IMG/VR virus record: IMGVR_UViG_3300040806_003768
Location: 1-40,546 of that record
Reading direction: 5' to 3' (one strand)
Source of the DNA: a virus
Length of the DNA: 40,546 nucleotides
The position numbers were made by a program, and so were the translations under genes. The notes under the pieces are model-generated. The model made no database searches and was not told where the DNA came from. It saw only the letters and a list, made by a program, of their open reading frames with translations. Each line of letters starts with the position of its first letter. Within the stretch, counting starts at the first letter, position 1. Shown here piece by piece: positions 7,573 through 15,825 of this stretch.

Positions 7573-8796
7573 CTATGCTGAGACGGTAGTAGAAGATGGA
7601 TTCGCAACAGAAGGTCTATCGACACCTTCTGTTGCAATCCTACTTCTTTCTTCGTCTATTTCTTCCTGGCATATATTGAGTATTTGGTCATATACTTCTT
7701 TCCAGTGTGAATCAGAGTAATATTCAGCACCAAGTTCTATTCCGACCAGACCAAGAGATAGCCCTACATTTAATGCTGTTGCTCCCAAAGCTGCCGTCCA
7801 GCCTACAATGGGAATTGTAGATCCAGCAACACCTATGATTCCGGCTATATCTAATATTAAAAAGAAAGTGTTTGTTATTACTTTCATAAAGTCAACATAA
7901 TATGATTCAAGCACTTGCGTTATCTGGATAATCTCTCCAATAGAGTCCGGATCTTCTCTATTCTCCTCTACTGCCTTAACAATAGAGTCCTTTACTCCAA
8001 TCGGGCTAAGCGAAACAGTTTTTGATAAACCATATTTTTCAAGAGGAAGTTCGCTTATTATTTTCTTGCCATTTTCAACCGCTTCTATAAAGTTCTTAAT
8101 TAATGTTGGTATGGTAATAAAAAGCCCAACCCAAGGCAAAGCTCTAAAGAGCCCCTTTCCTGCGGAAGAAAGACCTTTCCACGCCCCTTTCCCTATCCAC
8201 TTTGCTCCGTCTCCAATTGCATCAAAAACGCCTGCATCTTTAATTAGATCTTTATTTGTATATTGAGATTGTCTTTCTGCCTCTGCCGTTAAGACTGCGG
8301 CATCAGCATCGCTGAACCCAAGTCCTGTTAAGACTTTTCCTAAGCCATCAAATGGGCTTTCGGGGTTCACCAAACCATCGTCATTTTTATCGCCCTCAAA
8401 AAGAGTTCCTTCTCTTAGAATTTTGATGCCTTCTTCTTTAGATGATCCGTCAAGATTTATTCCGGAAGATTCTGCGTCTGATTCAAATTTATCTGTGATA
8501 TTTGAGATTGACTCTCCAATGATTCCAAGTGCATCAATTTGATATGCTGAGCTTTTAGAGTTTAATTGCTCGATTAATCTTGAGTAGGCAATGATTCTTT
8601 CATTATTTTCTTTTGGCATCCGAAGTTCTGGCAAGTCAATCTTATCAAGAATTTCTCTAATACTCAGAAGTCTTGCCGGTGCTGTACCCGGCGCGTTGGA
8701 TGCTGCTGACTTTAGTAGCAAATTTACCTTTGCCGCTTCCTCATATAACGAAAGCTCAAGGAGGACAGAATTTAGCAGACTAAGTTTTTTTATCAT
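7573..8796 (-). CDS. Large protein with N-terminal helical module and hydrophobic segments, 407 aa
   Basis: Not recognised by family. Residues 1-33 (MIKKLSLLNSVLLELSLYEE followed by AAKVNLLLKSA) form the short helical hairpin module seen in several proteins at 12.7-17.9 kb. Further on are glycine-rich hydrophobic stretches (RALPWVGLFITIPTLIKNFI; a second from FFLILDIAGIIGVAG through GLVGIELGAE) that look membrane-active. It also holds an Asp/Asn-rich segment (EGDKNDDGLVNPE). It is one of the few minus-strand genes and is divergent from the 8848 gene. A virion or envelope protein is plausible, without proof. Confidence 0.75.
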   Translation of the reverse strand: MIKKLSLLNSVLLELSLYEEAAKVNLLLKSAASNAPGTAPARLLSIREILDKIDLPELRMPKENNERIIAYSRLIEQLNSKSSAYQIDALGIIGESISNITDKFESDAESSGINLDGSSKEEGIKILREGTLFEGDKNDDGLVNPESPFDGLGKVLTGLGFSDADAAVLTAEAERQSQYTNKDLIKDAGVFDAIGDGAKWIGKGAWKGLSSAGKGLFRALPWVGLFITIPTLIKNFIEAVENGKKIISELPLEKYGLSKTVSLSPIGVKDSIVKAVEENREDPDSIGEIIQITQVLESYYVDFMKVITNTFFLILDIAGIIGVAGSTIPIVGWTAALGATALNVGLSLGLVGIELGAEYYSDSHWKEVYDQILNICQEEIDEERSRIATEGVDRPSVANPSSTTVSA

Positions 8797-8847
8797 GTCT
8801 TGTTTCCATATTTAACAAAGTAAATTTTATTAGTAGAGAAAAAAACA

Positions 8848-9123
8848 ATGGATCGTTTGGAAGAATTTAGAGCAATGGTAGACTCAATTGATGACAAGCT
8901 TCTTCTCGAAGATGGACTTGGAATGTTGAGAGATATGATTAGAATTAACGCAATAAAAGAAGAGCTAAAGTCTCTCGAAGAGGGCCTTATGGCTGGGCAG
9001 AGAGCTATATTTTATTTCTTCACAGACGAGCTTGATGAAGATCAGGTTGTTTTTGCGGCAGAAAGAATTTCGGGAAGAATAAAGAGGTTGGAGAGATCGG
9101 AATCTCCTAAAAAATCTGAATAA
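8848..9123 (+). CDS. Hypothetical helical acidic protein, 91 aa
   Basis: Not recognised. Almost entirely charged helical sequence, likely coiled coil (DRLEEFRAMVDSIDDKLLLE; KRLERSESPKKSE at the end). It lies directly upstream of groEL, where bacteria usually have groES, but has no GroES features (no mobile loop or beta-barrel pattern). Confidence 0.65.
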   Translation: MDRLEEFRAMVDSIDDKLLLEDGLGMLRDMIRINAIKEELKSLEEGLMAGQRAIFYFFTDELDEDQVVFAAERISGRIKRLERSESPKKSE

Positions 9124-9128
9124 AACAG

Positions 9129-9156
9129 TTGACTCTTTGCACTTTCTGATTAGATT
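9129..9156 (+). promoter_or_regulatory. Sigma70-like promoter before groEL
   Basis: TTGACT (9129-9134), a 16-nt spacer and TAGATT (9151-9156), 24 nt ahead of the groEL ATG. Confidence 0.5.
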
Positions 9157-9180
9157 TAGATTTGAAACTAGGAGTTTTTT

Positions 9181-10782
9181 ATGTCAAAAGAAGTTTTATT
9201 AGGAGTTAAGGCGAGAGAGTCTCTTCAGGAGGGCTTAGATATTCTTGCCAATGCAGTAAAGGCTACGCTTGGGCCTAGAGGTAGGCACGCCGCTATTGAA
9301 AGAGGCTATGGACCTCCTCTTGTAACCAAAGATGGAGTAACTGTAGCTAGAGCAATCGATCTTAATGATCGGTTGAAAAATATGGGTGCAGCGTTGGTTA
9401 AGAGTGTTGCAAGCTCAACAAACTCTCTTGCAGGTGATGGAACCACTACTGCAACTGTTTTGGCGCAAGCAATCTATACAGAAGGTGCCTCTATGGTTGC
9501 CGCTGGTCATAATCCGGTCTTGATTAAGAGGGGTATAGATATGGCTGTAGATGCTGTCGTCTCTCATCTTAGAGAGGTATCTGTAAGAATAACATCAGAA
9601 GAAATGCTAAACAGCATTGCTGTTATCTCTGCAAATAACGATCCAAAGCTCGGAGCATTAATTGCTGAAGTTGTCTCGGCAGTTGGTGAGGATGGGCTTA
9701 TTTCTGTTGAAGAATCTGCTGGAGCAGAAACATCTGTTACTTATACAGACGGCCTCTCTTTTGAGAGAGGGTATGTAACTCCTGCTTTTTCAACAAACAT
9801 TGACAGACTATCTGTGGAGTATGATAATCCTTTTATTCTTTTTTATGACGGAAGGATATCGAAGACATCAGATCTAATGCCGGTCATGAGTTCTGTAGCA
9901 GAGACGGGAAGACCTTTGTTGGTTGTCGCTCAAACTGTTGAAAACGAAGCACTTCAAACTATGATTTTAAATAATACAAAAGGTTCTTTGAAATCTTGTG
10001 CAGTTAGAGCTCCTGGCTTTGGTGATATAAGAAGGGATATGCTTGGAGATTTAGCCGCCCTCTGTGGAGGTAGGGTGCTTAATAATGATACAGATGGTCA
10101 ACTTAAGTCTGTTGAGGTATCTGATTTGGGTCAGGCAAGAAGGGTTCTTGTAACAAGGGATACAACTTCTATTATAGATGGAATGGGAGAGCAAGATAAT
10201 GTTGATCAAAGAGTTGAATCTATTCGTTCTAGATTAAATGGGTCTTTAGAGACATTTGAAATTGCCGCACTAAAACAAAGGCTATCTGCATTGGTTGGTT
10301 CCGTTGCCCTAATTAGAGTTGGAGGCATTTCTGATACGGAGGTTAGAGAAAAGAAGGACCGGGTTGAAGATGCCATTAACGCCGTTAAGGCTGCAATAGA
10401 AGAGGGCGTTGTTCCGGGCGGAGGCTCAGCCCTTCTGAGATGCGTAAATGTTTTGTCAGACCTCAGGTCTGTCGATGGCTTGACAACAGAGGAGATTGTT
10501 GGGATTAATGTAGTGGCCAGAGCAATAAGGGCTCCATTCTCTCAGATTCTAACAAATGCCGGAGAAAACTATCACCTTCATATGGAAAGCATTATCAATT
10601 CTGATAATACTAGACTTGGTTACAATGCTCTTCATGGCAGAATGGAAGAGGATATGGTTGCGGCAGGCATTATTGATCCTCTCAAGGTAGTTAGGACTGG
10701 TCTTGAAAATGCAGCATCGAGTTCAGGAACCCTTTTAACTACCGAGGTTGCAATATTTAATGCAGAAAACCCCTCTTCATAG
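9181..10782 (+). CDS. groEL: GroEL-like chaperonin
   Basis: An ATP-driven group I chaperonin subunit that folds cytoplasmic proteins. Visible motifs are ATLGPRGRHAAI near residue 28, VTKDGVTVARAIDL at 48-61, the nucleotide-binding GDGTTTATVL at 85-94, and EEGVVPGGGSALLR in the C-terminal equatorial part. At 533 aa it is slightly shorter than E. coli GroEL and lacks the GGM-rich tail. ATG 9181 has AGGAG 6 nt upstream and its own promoter. No GroES or phage co-chaperonin is seen in the window. Known phage chaperonins (for example from phage EL) can act without a co-chaperonin, and this one may too. Confidence 0.95.
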   Translation: MSKEVLLGVKARESLQEGLDILANAVKATLGPRGRHAAIERGYGPPLVTKDGVTVARAIDLNDRLKNMGAALVKSVASSTNSLAGDGTTTATVLAQAIYTEGASMVAAGHNPVLIKRGIDMAVDAVVSHLREVSVRITSEEMLNSIAVISANNDPKLGALIAEVVSAVGEDGLISVEESAGAETSVTYTDGLSFERGYVTPAFSTNIDRLSVEYDNPFILFYDGRISKTSDLMPVMSSVAETGRPLLVVAQTVENEALQTMILNNTKGSLKSCAVRAPGFGDIRRDMLGDLAALCGGRVLNNDTDGQLKSVEVSDLGQARRVLVTRDTTSIIDGMGEQDNVDQRVESIRSRLNGSLETFEIAALKQRLSALVGSVALIRVGGISDTEVREKKDRVEDAINAVKAAIEEGVVPGGGSALLRCVNVLSDLRSVDGLTTEEIVGINVVARAIRAPFSQILTNAGENYHLHMESIINSDNTRLGYNALHGRMEEDMVAAGIIDPLKVVRTGLENAASSSGTLLTTEVAIFNAENPSS

Positions 10783-10800
10783 GGGCGGTTTTCGGATTTT
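10770..10800 (+). terminator. Possible weak terminator overlapping the groEL stop
   Basis: CCCCT/AGGGG (10770-10774/10781-10785, loop CTTCAT) spans the groEL TAG and is followed by CGGTTTTCGGATTTT. The T tract is interrupted, and it contains a degenerate form of the TTTTCGGATCT motif. Confidence 0.4.
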
Positions 10801-10810
10801 CTTAAATCAT

Positions 10811-10820
10811 TTTCGGATCT
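10811..10820 (+). promoter_or_regulatory. TTTCGGATCT motif, candidate phage promoter element (copy 2)
   Basis: TTTTCGGATCT preceded by TTAAATCA, 30 bp upstream of ATG 10850. A partial copy (TTTTCGGATTTT, 10789-10800) lies just before it. Confidence 0.5.
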
Positions 10821-10849
10821 AGCATGGTTAGTTGGCTATAGGAGTTGAA

Positions 10850-11122
10850 ATGCAGACTGATAATTCTAATGTTTTCTCTCTTTCGAGAGAGCTTGAAAAG
10901 AGGGGTGATAGCGCAGACCTCCTGTATAGGCTTGCTGCTATCGGTATAAACAAGGCCTCTAGAGGGTACGATGATGTTTCAAAGTCTCTTGTAAAAAGAT
11001 TTGCCTTACTTGACAATAGAGTTGTTTTTAATATGTGGAGTCATCTTGATGACTCTATCAAGTTGGCGTTTGTTGACAGAAACTCTGATCTTATTTTGGA
11101 GTGGCTAGAAAATGCAGGGTGA
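10850..11122 (+). CDS. Hypothetical helical protein, 90 aa
   Basis: I chose ATG 10850 (TAGGAG 5 nt upstream); an in-frame TTG at 10832 lies upstream of that ribosome site. The protein is all-helical with Leu/Ala spacing (LSRELEKRGDSADLLYRLAA; SHLDDSIKLAF). It overlaps the next gene by 11 nt and looks like a shorter relative of the helical-repeat proteins at 11112, 21341 and 22074. Function unknown. Confidence 0.7.
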   Translation: MQTDNSNVFSLSRELEKRGDSADLLYRLAAIGINKASRGYDDVSKSLVKRFALLDNRVVFNMWSHLDDSIKLAFVDRNSDLILEWLENAG

Positions 11123-11942
11123 CAATCAGATTCTAGACTCTCTTGCAGAAAGGGGTCTTAAATCAATCTTTAATGGTTACAGCAGGTGGTATGGTTTTGG
11201 GAAGGATGTAGGAGAGGAGGAGGTTCTATCTCTGCTTCAGAATGAAGCTCTATTTGAATTCTTTGATTCTCTGAAAGCAGATTATCCCCTAATAGGCGTT
11301 GCAAGCCTTCTTAAGCCACTGGCTGAGGAGGGCTTAATTCCTGACTACTGGAGGGAAAGATTCGTTGCCCTATCTGATCTTGGTAATATCAGGGATTCGA
11401 TTAGCTCTATCATAAAAGATGACGCACCTCATATTGACTTTGGAATCTCGCTAAACGAAGATTTTAATTATTATGCTTATTTTAGCATGTTGCACGAAAA
11501 GGTGAGTTCTTTCTCTTGGGTGCCAGAATCGTATAGCCGCTGCTTAGAGGGTCTTTGCGAACAGAGTCCAATGTCATTTAAGATTTTCGCAGATAGCAAT
11601 CTTTTTGACGGAAAGGTGAAGTCTGGTATAAACTCCAATATTAGAGGTCATCTTTATCGGAAGTATATTGAGTCTGGATTTTTGAACGAGAAGACTGCAA
11701 GAAAGATTCGCTCCGAATCATCTGAGTATGCTTCGGAGGCTGGGGTTGCGGCTTTGATTGAGTCAGAGGATCTATATCCAGATTATAACGACTTACTTCT
11801 AAAGTTTACTGACTCTAGGCATGAAGCGGTGTTGCACGCTTTGGCAAGATCCCTTCCGGTATGGATGCTATCATCCCTTATGGGCTGTAACTCAGAGTCT
11901 GTAAAATCAATTATTGAACACAGAATGAATACGGAAGTATGA
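11112..11942 (+). CDS. Alpha-helical repeat-like protein, 276 aa
   Basis: Not recognised. Helical throughout with about 30-residue periodicity of Leu-rich segments, ending LPVWMLSSLMGCNSESVKSI and then IEHRMNTEV. The 243-aa protein at 21341 ends in a similar pattern (YLPMLLANRNLEQGSWISKA, MQERMDSEV). This suggests a small paralogous family of HEAT-like scaffolds. It overlaps both neighbours, so the genes are probably translated together. Confidence 0.7.
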   Translation: MQGDNQILDSLAERGLKSIFNGYSRWYGFGKDVGEEEVLSLLQNEALFEFFDSLKADYPLIGVASLLKPLAEEGLIPDYWRERFVALSDLGNIRDSISSIIKDDAPHIDFGISLNEDFNYYAYFSMLHEKVSSFSWVPESYSRCLEGLCEQSPMSFKIFADSNLFDGKVKSGINSNIRGHLYRKYIESGFLNEKTARKIRSESSEYASEAGVAALIESEDLYPDYNDLLLKFTDSRHEAVLHALARSLPVWMLSSLMGCNSESVKSIIEHRMNTEV

Positions 11943-12208
11943 TGCAAGATGAAGTTTGGCTAGATCACCCGATTCACAAAAATCGTTTTTCAAATGAGTT
12001 TTGGGAAGAAAACCCCAACATTATGGATAGCCTCATGCTATCGTTTGATGGCTCAATCATGGCGGTTGAAAGAGGGTGTGTAGAAGCTCATTATTCAAAT
12101 CAAGAAGTTGATATGATGAAGCTTGGATATAAGCCTTATCCAGAGAATATGAAGGTGGAATCGTCTGATGACTTTTTTAAAATGATTTCACTTTATGTAA
12201 CTTTGTAA
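11939..12208 (+). CDS. Hypothetical protein, 89 aa
   Basis: Not recognised. The start overlaps the previous stop by 4 nt (ATGATG). Its C-terminal part (VDMMKLGYKPYPENMKVESS) is ordinary globular sequence. It is the last gene before a strong terminator at 12229. Confidence 0.65.
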   Translation: MMQDEVWLDHPIHKNRFSNEFWEENPNIMDSLMLSFDGSIMAVERGCVEAHYSNQEVDMMKLGYKPYPENMKVESSDDFFKMISLYVTL

Positions 12209-12228
12209 ATCTTAAAAAGATTATCAAG

Positions 12229-12258
12229 GGCCAGAGATTTTTCTCTGGCCTTTTTTTT
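12229..12258 (+). terminator. Rho-independent terminator
   Basis: A perfect 9-bp stem GGCCAGAGA/TCTCTGGCC (12229-12237/12242-12250) with loop TTTT, followed by eight T residues. Confidence 0.93.
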
Positions 12259-12281
12259 ATGCTAATATTGTAAAATAGCAT
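12259..12281 (+). promoter_or_regulatory. Inverted repeat around a -10-like sequence
   Basis: ATGCTA (12259-12264) and TAGCAT (12276-12281) flank an AT-only spacer holding TAAAAT (12271-12276). This could be an operator over a promoter for the 12303 gene, but no clear -35 is seen. Confidence 0.3.
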
Positions 12282-12302
12282 TAGAGAGAGATAGTTCTAA
12301 TA

Positions 12303-12755
12303 ATGCAAAGTTTATTAACAAAAACAGCTGGAGCAGAAAACTCAGGTTTAACAGACCCCAGAACTGGTCTGCCAATCTATATAACTACTTCGGTTAGAAT
12401 GTTGTACCGAAAATATTATGGTCTTGAAAAAGCAACATCTATACAGGGTAGGGATTATTACGGAGATAAAATAAGAAACGCTGAGCTGAATCCTATTATT
12501 GCAAAAGACTTTGCGGATAGTGCTGATAATACTCTGCATATGTATCCTTCAAAGAAAACATCTGGAATCTCTGGAGGTAGGCCTCAATGGAATTGGATAG
12601 AGTTTAGAAAGTTCTCTCCGGCAGCAGGGGTTAATAGGCCTTTTAATATATTTGTATCTATTATTACTCCTGATCATATCATAATAGTCAAGATAGGTCC
12701 GGGCTGGAAACCTGTATCTGAAGAAAAAAGAAGAGTTTTTATACCGAGAAGATAA
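12303..12755 (+). CDS. Hypothetical protein, 150 aa
   Basis: Not recognised. It starts MQSLLTKTAGAENSG and continues as a beta-rich protein (ITTSVRMLYRKYY; NIFVSIITPDHIIIVKIGPG). The stop overlaps the next start by one base (TAATG). Being first in the 12.3-18.5 kb block, it is probably expressed with the module-bearing proteins that follow. Confidence 0.7.
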   Translation: MQSLLTKTAGAENSGLTDPRTGLPIYITTSVRMLYRKYYGLEKATSIQGRDYYGDKIRNAELNPIIAKDFADSADNTLHMYPSKKTSGISGGRPQWNWIEFRKFSPAAGVNRPFNIFVSIITPDHIIIVKIGPGWKPVSEEKRRVFIPRR

Positions 12756-13588
12756 TGAGTTATATAACAAAAAAAGCAAACCCATACCCTCTGGCTTCTC
12801 CACATCATTTGTGGTCAAAGAATAAGTCTGCAATAAAGACGGAGCTCAAACATATGTCTCATTGGGCAGATAAAGTTGTTTGGGTTCAAAAAACATCAGA
12901 TATTGATGATAGCGCTGCTGCATTTGTTTCGGATAAAGATTGGGATGGAAATGGAAAGCCGGATACAATTTATATAATAACAAACCAGATATCATCAAAA
13001 GATGATATAGCATTTGTAGCGGAGGTTGCAGATATAATTGAGCACGAAGCAGCTCACATTATGCAGGGAAGAAAGACTGATGAGGGATATCAGTTTGCTG
13101 ATGAATCTGTAGCTCAAAGCGCTGAGAAGGGCTTTGAAAAACGAGTTGAAGAAATGATGGGCGCGAATAATAACTCAAACTATTCCTCTCCAATGTCTGC
13201 CGCCGCAAGACTTTCTGTAATAGATTCTCTGGTTAAGATTTCAAACTCTTTGGATAAAAAAGGCTTTTTGAAAGAAGCTGATATGGTCGATGGTATAATT
13301 ACAAAGATTCATGGCAAAGACCCTGTTGAGTCGGTTGAGTTAACTGATGAGGGCTTTCCCCCCACTTCCTCCTGTAATTCTTGTGGCGTAAATGGTTGCA
13401 GTTGCAAAGATGGTGGAGGCTCTTATATGGCAAAGCCTCAGCTTTCTAATATAGAGGAAAAGGCAAGATCTTTGAATCATATGATTCAAGATGGAGAAGA
13501 AATCCATGATTGGATGGAAAGCTATGTTGCCCAGGCGGATAAGATGCTGACAGATGTTGAGCATAGATTATCTTATGATAAAAACTAA
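12755..13588 (+). CDS. Putative zinc metallopeptidase-like protein with helical module, 277 aa
   Basis: The segment DIIEHEAAHIMQGRK contains HExxH, with acidic residues 15-20 residues later (FADESVAQSAE) that could be a third ligand. Before it lies DKDWDGNGKPDTIYI, a calcium-loop-like DxDxNG sequence. Residues about 150-185 carry the recurring module (LVKISNSLDKKGFLKEADMV), then a Cys cluster (CNSCGVNGCSC) and a helical C-terminus. No signal peptide is seen. A peptidase role is inferred from motif only. Confidence 0.7.
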   Translation: MSYITKKANPYPLASPHHLWSKNKSAIKTELKHMSHWADKVVWVQKTSDIDDSAAAFVSDKDWDGNGKPDTIYIITNQISSKDDIAFVAEVADIIEHEAAHIMQGRKTDEGYQFADESVAQSAEKGFEKRVEEMMGANNNSNYSSPMSAAARLSVIDSLVKISNSLDKKGFLKEADMVDGIITKIHGKDPVESVELTDEGFPPTSSCNSCGVNGCSCKDGGGSYMAKPQLSNIEEKARSLNHMIQDGEEIHDWMESYVAQADKMLTDVEHRLSYDKN

Positions 13589-13628
13589 GTGTGCTATTAT
13601 TTTTTTAAATTAAGCAATTGGAGACAAT

Positions 13629-14525
13629 ATGGAAAAACAACAGCTAAAAACCCTGACTGGGGTTGTTAAAAAGCTTTATGCCGTTGGCGAAAGAAAAGAG
13701 GCTTCTATTTTAAATTCCTTCATTAAAAAGGTCGCTCAAGATTTATTTGACGACTCTTCTTTGGAGGAAGAATATTATCCAACAAGTCCTGCTCATGGAA
13801 TTTTTGCTGACAAAGAACCTTCTTCTTCTGAAGAGTTAGCTTCCCGTGGTGATTTTGCAGCAATGACACTTGGCGACGCTTATGAGAGATATTCTGGTTT
13901 AGTATTTCCAGAGCATGTAACATTAGAAGATAAGTTTAGCCAAAGAGGTCAGATGTATGATTTTAACCCAGACGGACTACTTGTAGATCAGTGGGATGAT
14001 CTTATGGCGGTTAGAAATGAAAACAAAACTGTTGCTTACTTTCTAAGAAAGCTTCATAGGGCTTGGGAAGAGCTTGGTGAGTCACAAATTGATGAAGTGC
14101 CAGTTGGAGAGGAGTTGGGTCTAGCCAGAACAAACCTTTCCAAAAAACAAGAGTCTGGAGATCAAAATGTTCTTAGGATACAGGAGATTGTTGGCGCTAA
14201 TTCTACTGGAGATTGGGATCATCAAACCCGAGTTGCGACAAAGAGATTTTTGGAAGAAAGAGATAGTCTTCTATTTCATCCAGATATTCCGGCAGACAAA
14301 TATGTCTTTAGCATTATGATGTCTGGACCAAGAGGGTTTGAGGTTAGGAATTCTGATACAGGAATGATTAATGGCAACAGACTTAGCGATTGGAGAATGT
14401 TGGTTGAGGCTTTGGATGAAGGCTATAGATATCAAACCTCATCATTAGAAGATCTAAGAGAGAGTCCTGCTATGGATAAGCTTTCATCCGACTTTTCTTC
14501 TTACAAAGGTCTTGTGAGACGATAA
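13629..14525 (+). CDS. Module-bearing protein with possible peptidoglycan-binding-like segment, 298 aa
   Basis: Residues 3-35 (QQLKTLTGVVKKLYAVGERK, EASILNSFIKKVA) are the helical module shared across this block. About residues 183-215, VLRIQEIVGANSTGDWDHQT and RVATKRF, resemble the PG_binding_1 pattern (a Q helix, 'G.wD..T', a closing helix). The rest is acidic and unrecognised. ATG 13629 follows TTGGAGAC (GGAG). A virion or cell-wall-associated role is possible. Confidence 0.7.
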   Translation: MEKQQLKTLTGVVKKLYAVGERKEASILNSFIKKVAQDLFDDSSLEEEYYPTSPAHGIFADKEPSSSEELASRGDFAAMTLGDAYERYSGLVFPEHVTLEDKFSQRGQMYDFNPDGLLVDQWDDLMAVRNENKTVAYFLRKLHRAWEELGESQIDEVPVGEELGLARTNLSKKQESGDQNVLRIQEIVGANSTGDWDHQTRVATKRFLEERDSLLFHPDIPADKYVFSIMMSGPRGFEVRNSDTGMINGNRLSDWRMLVEALDEGYRYQTSSLEDLRESPAMDKLSSDFSSYKGLVRR

Positions 14526-15806
14526 ATGTCAGAGGAGCTTTCTGTTTTAGATGTTGTTGAGCAAAGCTCTGACGAAAATGGTCTGCTGCTGAAAACTGAG
14601 CCAGTATCAGCCCAAGGCATTTCATTTCATCCAGACGAGGGGGAGGTTGAATCCGCAAAGGCCGAACCGGGCAAAAGCATTAGAAGGTTATCGAGATTGC
14701 TTTACTTTAAAAAGAAAGCCTTGGGTTTAACCGATGTTCCCAGATCCGCTGTTCCGGGAGCAACACCTCCGAATGGACTTGTTGAAGAATCTGGTTATGC
14801 TTATTCTGGAAGCGGGCCAACCGAGGGTGATTTGGATCGAAACTTTTTAACCACAAAAGATGATGCCGATAATTCTGATGCTTGGCCAAAGCAATCTGGT
14901 TCCAAAGATTCTTCTATTAATAATGATGATAAAAAAGAAGATTTCTTTAAGTTTATTAATTCGGAGAATGATGAAGTGTTAACTGAGAATCAAAAAAACA
15001 TTCAGACTTTAGCTTCAGCTTTAGAATCATTGGGATACAAAAGGGAAGCTGCCGAGATAAGAAAGGTGGCAGCAGTTCCGCTTATACCAGTATTAATTGG
15101 ACTTGCCGCTGTTGCCGCCGGTGGAGCAGTTTATTATAATGAATATGACAGATCTAATCTAGATGAAGATGCTGTTGCTGCTATTGACACAGTAACCTCT
15201 CAAGCTGTCGCTCTAAGAGAAGCTGTTAATGAAGCTGAATCAGGGTTTTTTGGAGATTGGGAAGCGGATCTTGATGCCGATATGTTTGAGTCAGTCATGA
15301 TTCAGGTTGCTTATGGTGAGCCCACCGAAGTTGCTTTTGAGCCTCTTTATAAAGAAGTTGCAGAAGTATTGGCCGATCAAGATGTGGATAAGTTAGATCC
15401 ACATTTTTTCGGCTATGGTGATGAGGGAGATTTTGGATCATTCCCCGGGTTTGTATCTTGGATGGTATCTAATTTTGCAGGAAAAAAAGTAACTGCCTCA
15501 GAGCTAAAGAAGGCAATTCAGAAAAAGTTTTCCGCAAACATTCATGAATTTGGGGTTGGAAATCTAAACTCGGATAGCATGCTTGATATGCTTTCAAAGT
15601 ATGTTGGGGTTTGGAACGCCCTCGTTGTTTTTGAAGAAGGCGTAAAGGGATTGGCTAAAACACTTGAGCAGTCTCCAGAGTCTGAACCTCAAGCGAGAGC
15701 GGATATCGAAGAGCTGCCTACAGATAAGCCTTCTCTTATAGAATTTGAAAGAAGAGTAGAGCAAAAGCAACAGTTACCTTCTCTTATAGAATTTGAAAGA
15801 AGATAG
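14526..15806 (+). CDS. Module-bearing protein with one transmembrane segment, 426 aa
   Basis: Starts 1 nt-tight after the previous stop. The first 150 residues are low-complexity and polar. The helical module follows (NIQTLASALESLGYKREAAE), then a hydrophobic segment (VPLIPVLIGLAAVAAGGAVY) and an acidic C-terminal domain. The C-terminus holds LPSLIEFERR twice, from a perfect 27-nt direct repeat. Not recognised; probably membrane- or virion-associated. Confidence 0.72.
   Translation: MSEELSVLDVVEQSSDENGLLLKTEPVSAQGISFHPDEGEVESAKAEPGKSIRRLSRLLYFKKKALGLTDVPRSAVPGATPPNGLVEESGYAYSGSGPTEGDLDRNFLTTKDDADNSDAWPKQSGSKDSSINNDDKKEDFFKFINSENDEVLTENQKNIQTLASALESLGYKREAAEIRKVAAVPLIPVLIGLAAVAAGGAVYYNEYDRSNLDEDAVAAIDTVTSQAVALREAVNEAESGFFGDWEADLDADMFESVMIQVAYGEPTEVAFEPLYKEVAEVLADQDVDKLDPHFFGYGDEGDFGSFPGFVSWMVSNFAGKKVTASELKKAIQKKFSANIHEFGVGNLNSDSMLDMLSKYVGVWNALVVFEEGVKGLAKTLEQSPESEPQARADIEELPTDKPSLIEFERRVEQKQQLPSLIEFERR
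15729..15803 (+). repeat. 27-nt perfect direct repeat at a gene's 3' end
   Basis: Two identical 27-nt copies (15729-15755 and 15777-15803) 48 nt apart encode PSLIEFERR in both places. The second copy runs straight into the TAG stop. Confidence 0.85.
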
Positions 15807-15825
15807 TTTTTAAAAGGAATAAAAA

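Noticed and set aside
8848-9123. GroES upstream of groEL
   Set aside because: The 91-aa protein is charged and helical, without the GroES mobile loop or barrel pattern.
13340-13350. CTGATGA as a hammerhead core
   Set aside because: It lies inside the 12755 coding frame and lacks the matching GAAA and stem positions.
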